Positions 60,801 to 64,000 of a stretch of 64,000 nt of DNA are shown piece by piece. The DNA lies in NCBI GenBank assembly GCA_947311845.1, contig CAMZMU010000123.1:11729417-11793416 (forward strand), given 5' to 3'. Under the pieces are notes generated by a model. The model had not been told where the DNA came from and did not search any database. It worked only from the letters and a program-made list of their open reading frames with translations. Source of the DNA: Poa pratensis. Its lineage: Eukaryota > Streptophyta > Magnoliopsida > Poales > Poaceae. Positions within the stretch are counted from its first letter, which is position 1; each line of letters begins with the position of its first letter. A program made the translations under genes and the position numbers.

Positions 60801-63800
60801 TCAACAGTAGAAGGGTCGGAGTAGAGCTACATTCCATGGACGCTGAAGCTCCAAATCGGGTCTGTCCAGCCCATCTCCCCTTGGCTCCTGTGCATCTATA
60901 AGATAGTACGAATCATTGTGCAAAGCTCGGCTCACAATGTATGGTCCCTCCCATGGAGGTGACAACTTGTGCCGACCTTTGCTGCGCTGAACAAGCCTCA
61001 GCACTAGATCTCCTTCATTAAACTTTCGGGGTTTTACATGCCGACTTTGATAACGTCGGAGACCCTGCTGATATATTGCTGACCGAGATAAGGCCAATTC
61101 TCTTGCTTCCTCGAGCAATCACAGCATCTTCCCGAGCTTCTTTAGCCTCGGCTTCTGTGTACATTGCCACTCTGGGCGCATCATATTCAATGTCGGTTGG
61201 CAGCATTGCCTCGGCCCCATAGACCATGAAAAATGGCGTATAGCCAGTTGATCTGTTCGGTGTGGTCCTTAGACCCCACAGAACTGCTGGTATCTCATCG
61301 ATCCAACACCCCGGTGTTTTCAACAGTGGTTCTACCAACCGAGCTTTGATTCCGGCCAATACCAATGCATTTGACCTCTCTACTTGCCCATTAGCCTGTG
61401 GGTGAGCCACCGAGGCTACGTCAAGTCGAATTCCCTTACTCATGCAGAACCGAGCAAACTCTCCGACAGCAAAGTTCGTGCCGTTGTCTGTAATAATACT
61501 ATGAGGATATCCGTATCTCAGGATTATTTCCTTCAAAAAGGTCACCGCCGTATGACCATCCACTTTTCGGATTGGCTTCACCTCGATCCACTTAGTGAAT
61601 TTGTCCACCATCACCAGTATGTGAGTCATATTGCCTCGGGCTGGCTTGAATTCTCCCACCATGTCCAGACACCAAACTGCAAAGGGCCACGTGATAGGAA
61701 TGGTCTTGAGCGCCGAAGCTGGCATGTGCTGCTGCTTGGCGAACCTTTGGCACCCTTCACATTTCCGAACTATATCTTCTGCATCGGCATTGGCGGTGGG
61801 CCAATAGAACCCGTGCCGGAACACCTTGGCCACCAGAGCTCTTGTGCTGCAATGATGTCCACATTCTCCTTGGTGGATTTCTAAAAGCATCTCCTTGCCT
61901 TCAGCTGGTTCGACACACCTCTGCAACACCTCGGTCACACTTCTCTTGTATAGCTCCTTGTTGATGATGGTGTATCCCTTAGCTCTCCTCTGGATTCTCC
62001 TTGCCTCGGTTGTATCACTTGGCAAACTTCCATCGGCTATGAAGTTCATGATCTGCTCCGCCCATTCCGGCACTGGATGCAGAGGAAAAAGCCTCTCATC
62101 TATCTCCATTGGTTCGGTCGCCATGATCTCCTTCATGATTTCCTCCACCATTGCTCGGCCAGTCCCCGAGTGTTGGTGCGAAGTCCCCGGGTCAGACCCG
62201 AAGTTCCCATCATCTATCTCCATAGGAAAAGCTCCATCAGTCCTCGGATACTGCGAAGCAGTCCCCGAGTCCGGCCAAACGCATCCGACGTCTACCTCCA
62301 TAGGAATAGGCTCAGACTCCGAACTTGGCGGTAAGAAAATTGACTCGGAGTCAGGCGAGGGCTTGATTGAAGGAGTTCTCAAATGGTTCAGCGCTATCCC
62401 CGGTGGCACCGGTTCTTTGGATGAACCGAGCTTGGACAATACGTCGGCGGCTTCATTCTCCCCCCGAGGTATGTGCTTGTACTCACATCCTTCGAAGAAC
62501 CCAGACACCTTTTGCACATGAAACCGATACAACTCCATGTTCGCATCCAACGCATCCCAAGTGCCGGTGGATTGATGCACCACCAAAGCTGAATCGCCGA
62601 AGCATTCTATACGCCGGACACCTATCTCCTTTGCCACCTTGAGCCCATGGATCAGGGCCTCATACTCCGCCACGTTGTTCGACGCCGAGAAATGGATTTG
62701 CAGCACATACTTCAACTGGTCTTGCTTCGGCGAGGTTAGGACTACGCCGGCACCTAATCCGACCTTGGTCTTGGACCCATCAAAGTGCATCTTCCAATAA
62801 TTATAGTCCGGCAAGGGCGGCTCATATTGCATCTCGGCCCAATCGCATAAAAAGTCCGGCAGCGCCTGCGACTTGATTGCATCTCGCCTTTCATAATGCG
62901 GAGTGTATGGAGATACCTCGATCGCCCATTTGGCAACTCGCCCAGTTGCGTCCTTGCATCCGATGATCTCCGAGATTGGAGCATCACATACCACCGTCAT
63001 GGGATGCTCTTGGAAGTAATGCTTCAGTTTCTTAACCGCCAGGTATACTCCGTACGTCATCTTCTGGTAGTGGGGGTAGTTTTGCTTCGACGTGGATATC
63101 ACCTCGCTCAGGTAGTAGATTGGTCTCTGCACCGATTTGCCTCCTTCGTCTCGCTCCACCACCACTGCAACACTTACGACCGGTTTGTAGCCGCAATGTA
63201 TATCAACATCGGTTCATTCTGCAAAGGGGATGCCAACACCGGAGCAGTGGACAACATCTTCTTCAGCTCATTGAACGCCGCGTCCGCCTGCGGGGTCCAA
63301 GTGAAACTGGTACTTTTCTTCATAAGTTGATACAATGGTAAGGCTTTTTCTCCTAGCCGACTTACAAACCGACTTAAAGATGCAAGGCATCCCGTGAACT
63401 TCTGCACATCTTTTAAACAGTTCGGCAACTTCATTCTTTCGATAGCTCGGATCTTAGCCGGGTTAACTTCTATACCTCGGCTCGATACGAGGAAACCGAG
63501 CAATTTTCCAGCCGGGACACCAAAGGTGCACTTGTCCGGGTTAAGTTTCAACCGATACTTTCTTAAATTTGCAAATGTCTCTTCGAGGTCTTCGATGAGA
63601 GTATGCTTCTTTTTAGTTTTGATAACAATGTCATCGACATACACTTGCACATTCTTGCCCATTTGAGAATGTAAGCACTTCTGCATACACCTTTGATAAG
63701 TTGCCCCGGCATTTCTCAAACCGAAACACATGACACGATAGCAATACGCCCCGTACGGGGTAATAAAGGCAGTCTTTATTTGATCATCAGTGTTCAGTGG

Positions 63801-64000
63801 GATCTGGTGAAAACCAGAATATGCATCAATAAAAGACAACAGCTCACATCCAGCCGTAGAATCGATCACTTGATCAATCCGAGGTAAAGGAAAGGGATCC
63901 TTCGGGCACGCCTTGTTCAGGTTGGTGAAGTCAATGCACATGCGCCACACCTTGACTACCGCCGGTTCGTCCTTCTTTTTCTCCACGAGGACTGGATTAG
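60801..64000 (-). pseudogene. Gypsy pol: reverse transcriptase, RNase H, second RNase H, integrase; two frameshifts, 5' end outside window
   Basis: RT on - from 64000: VWRMCIDFTNLNKACPKDPF, FIDAYSGFHQIPL and the catalytic YVDDIV box (~63620), then an RNase H-like part from ~63290 (FTWTPQADAAFNELKK). A one-base loss near 63178 shifts the frame. The next frame has the rest of RNase H (VYLAVKKLKHYF), a second RNase H (MHFDGSKTKVGLGAGVVL, NVAEYEALIHGL, FGDSALV), and integrase. Integrase shows a zinc-binding HQGECGHH…CEGCQRF and the DDE residues in CLDMVGEF, IITDNGTNF and ANGQVERSN. A second frameshift near 61117 precedes the C-terminal SH3-like part (FNEGDLVLRLVQR, PPWEGPYIV) and the stop at 60801. 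All catalytic residues are visible, so decay is recent. Confidence 0.88.

Larger units (their letters stand above)
54379..64000 (-). mobile_element. Ty3-Gypsy retrotransposon, Tat-like, 3' part (runs off the window)
   Basis: On the - strand: pol (RT, RNase H, second RNase H, integrase; 64000-60801), a spacer, an opposite-strand gene (56249-60172 on +), a polypurine tract and the 3' LTR (54379-55327). An extra RNase H between pol RNase H and integrase plus an antisense ORF between pol and the 3' LTR are features of the Tat lineage (for example Grande). The flanking ATATC at 54374-54378 should be repeated beyond the 5' LTR outside the window. Frameshifts in pol and in the antisense gene show this copy is defective. 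Confidence 0.85.

Noticed and set aside
61384..62521. 166- and 208-codon frames on +
   Set aside because: They are antisense shadows of the integrase and second RNase H coding sequence.

Overview
The window is nuclear DNA of a grass, most likely of the Pooideae or a near relative. Genes have GT-AG introns, coding exons are GC-richer than the AT-rich introns, and the intergenic space is packed with grass-type transposons: Copia and Tat-type Gypsy LTR elements, a CACTA element, a Stowaway MITE, a tRNA-type SINE and RTE LINE tails. The species cannot be fixed from the sequence alone.

Two host genes are clear, both on the + strand. (1) 658-2637: an actin-depolymerizing factor (139 aa, three exons, the first coding only the start Met). 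(2) 19399-38287: a 31-exon gene for a ~2844-residue BEACH/WD40 protein of plant class C. Its exons join in frame from start to stop, with one GC-AG intron, and its 5' leader ends in an ATGTAA start-stop uORF overlapping the main ATG.

Layout. 1-650 upstream of ADF; 658-2930 ADF; 3170-5290 decayed Copia DNA with a gag relic; 5290-6470 unclassified; 6470-18600 an older GC-rich sequence split by a solo LTR (6877-8072, TSD CCATC) and by a complete but pol-less Copia element on the - strand (8397-18305, TSD GCGGA); 18704-18972 SINE; 19399-38700 BEACH gene; 39.3-40.7 kb a ~0.65 kb direct duplication; 40.75-42.6 kb nothing recognised; 42711-52820 a CACTA element (TSD TAG) carrying an intact nine-exon Transposase_24-type gene (- strand) but no visible TNP2; 52890-53012 Stowaway MITE; 54153-54378 a probable Harbinger-type end; 54379-64000 the 3' part of a - strand Tat-like Gypsy element whose pol (RT, RNase H, integrase) is broken by frameshifts, and which carries an opposite-strand gene with its own TATA box.

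The least explained region is 47.2-52.5 kb inside the CACTA element. It holds three clusters of one 95-bp minisatellite, each just upstream of a TATA box on the strand of the adjacent ORF or hairpin unit; two small unrecognised genes (155 aa on +, 139 aa with an intron on -); a twice-present ~31-bp hairpin module; a 227-bp duplicated module beginning at a splice-donor-like GTGAGT; and a ~565-bp foldback with a third arm copy. Working view (inference): a passenger segment, duplicated inside or inserted into the CACTA element, with several small transcription units sharing one repeat-based upstream region.
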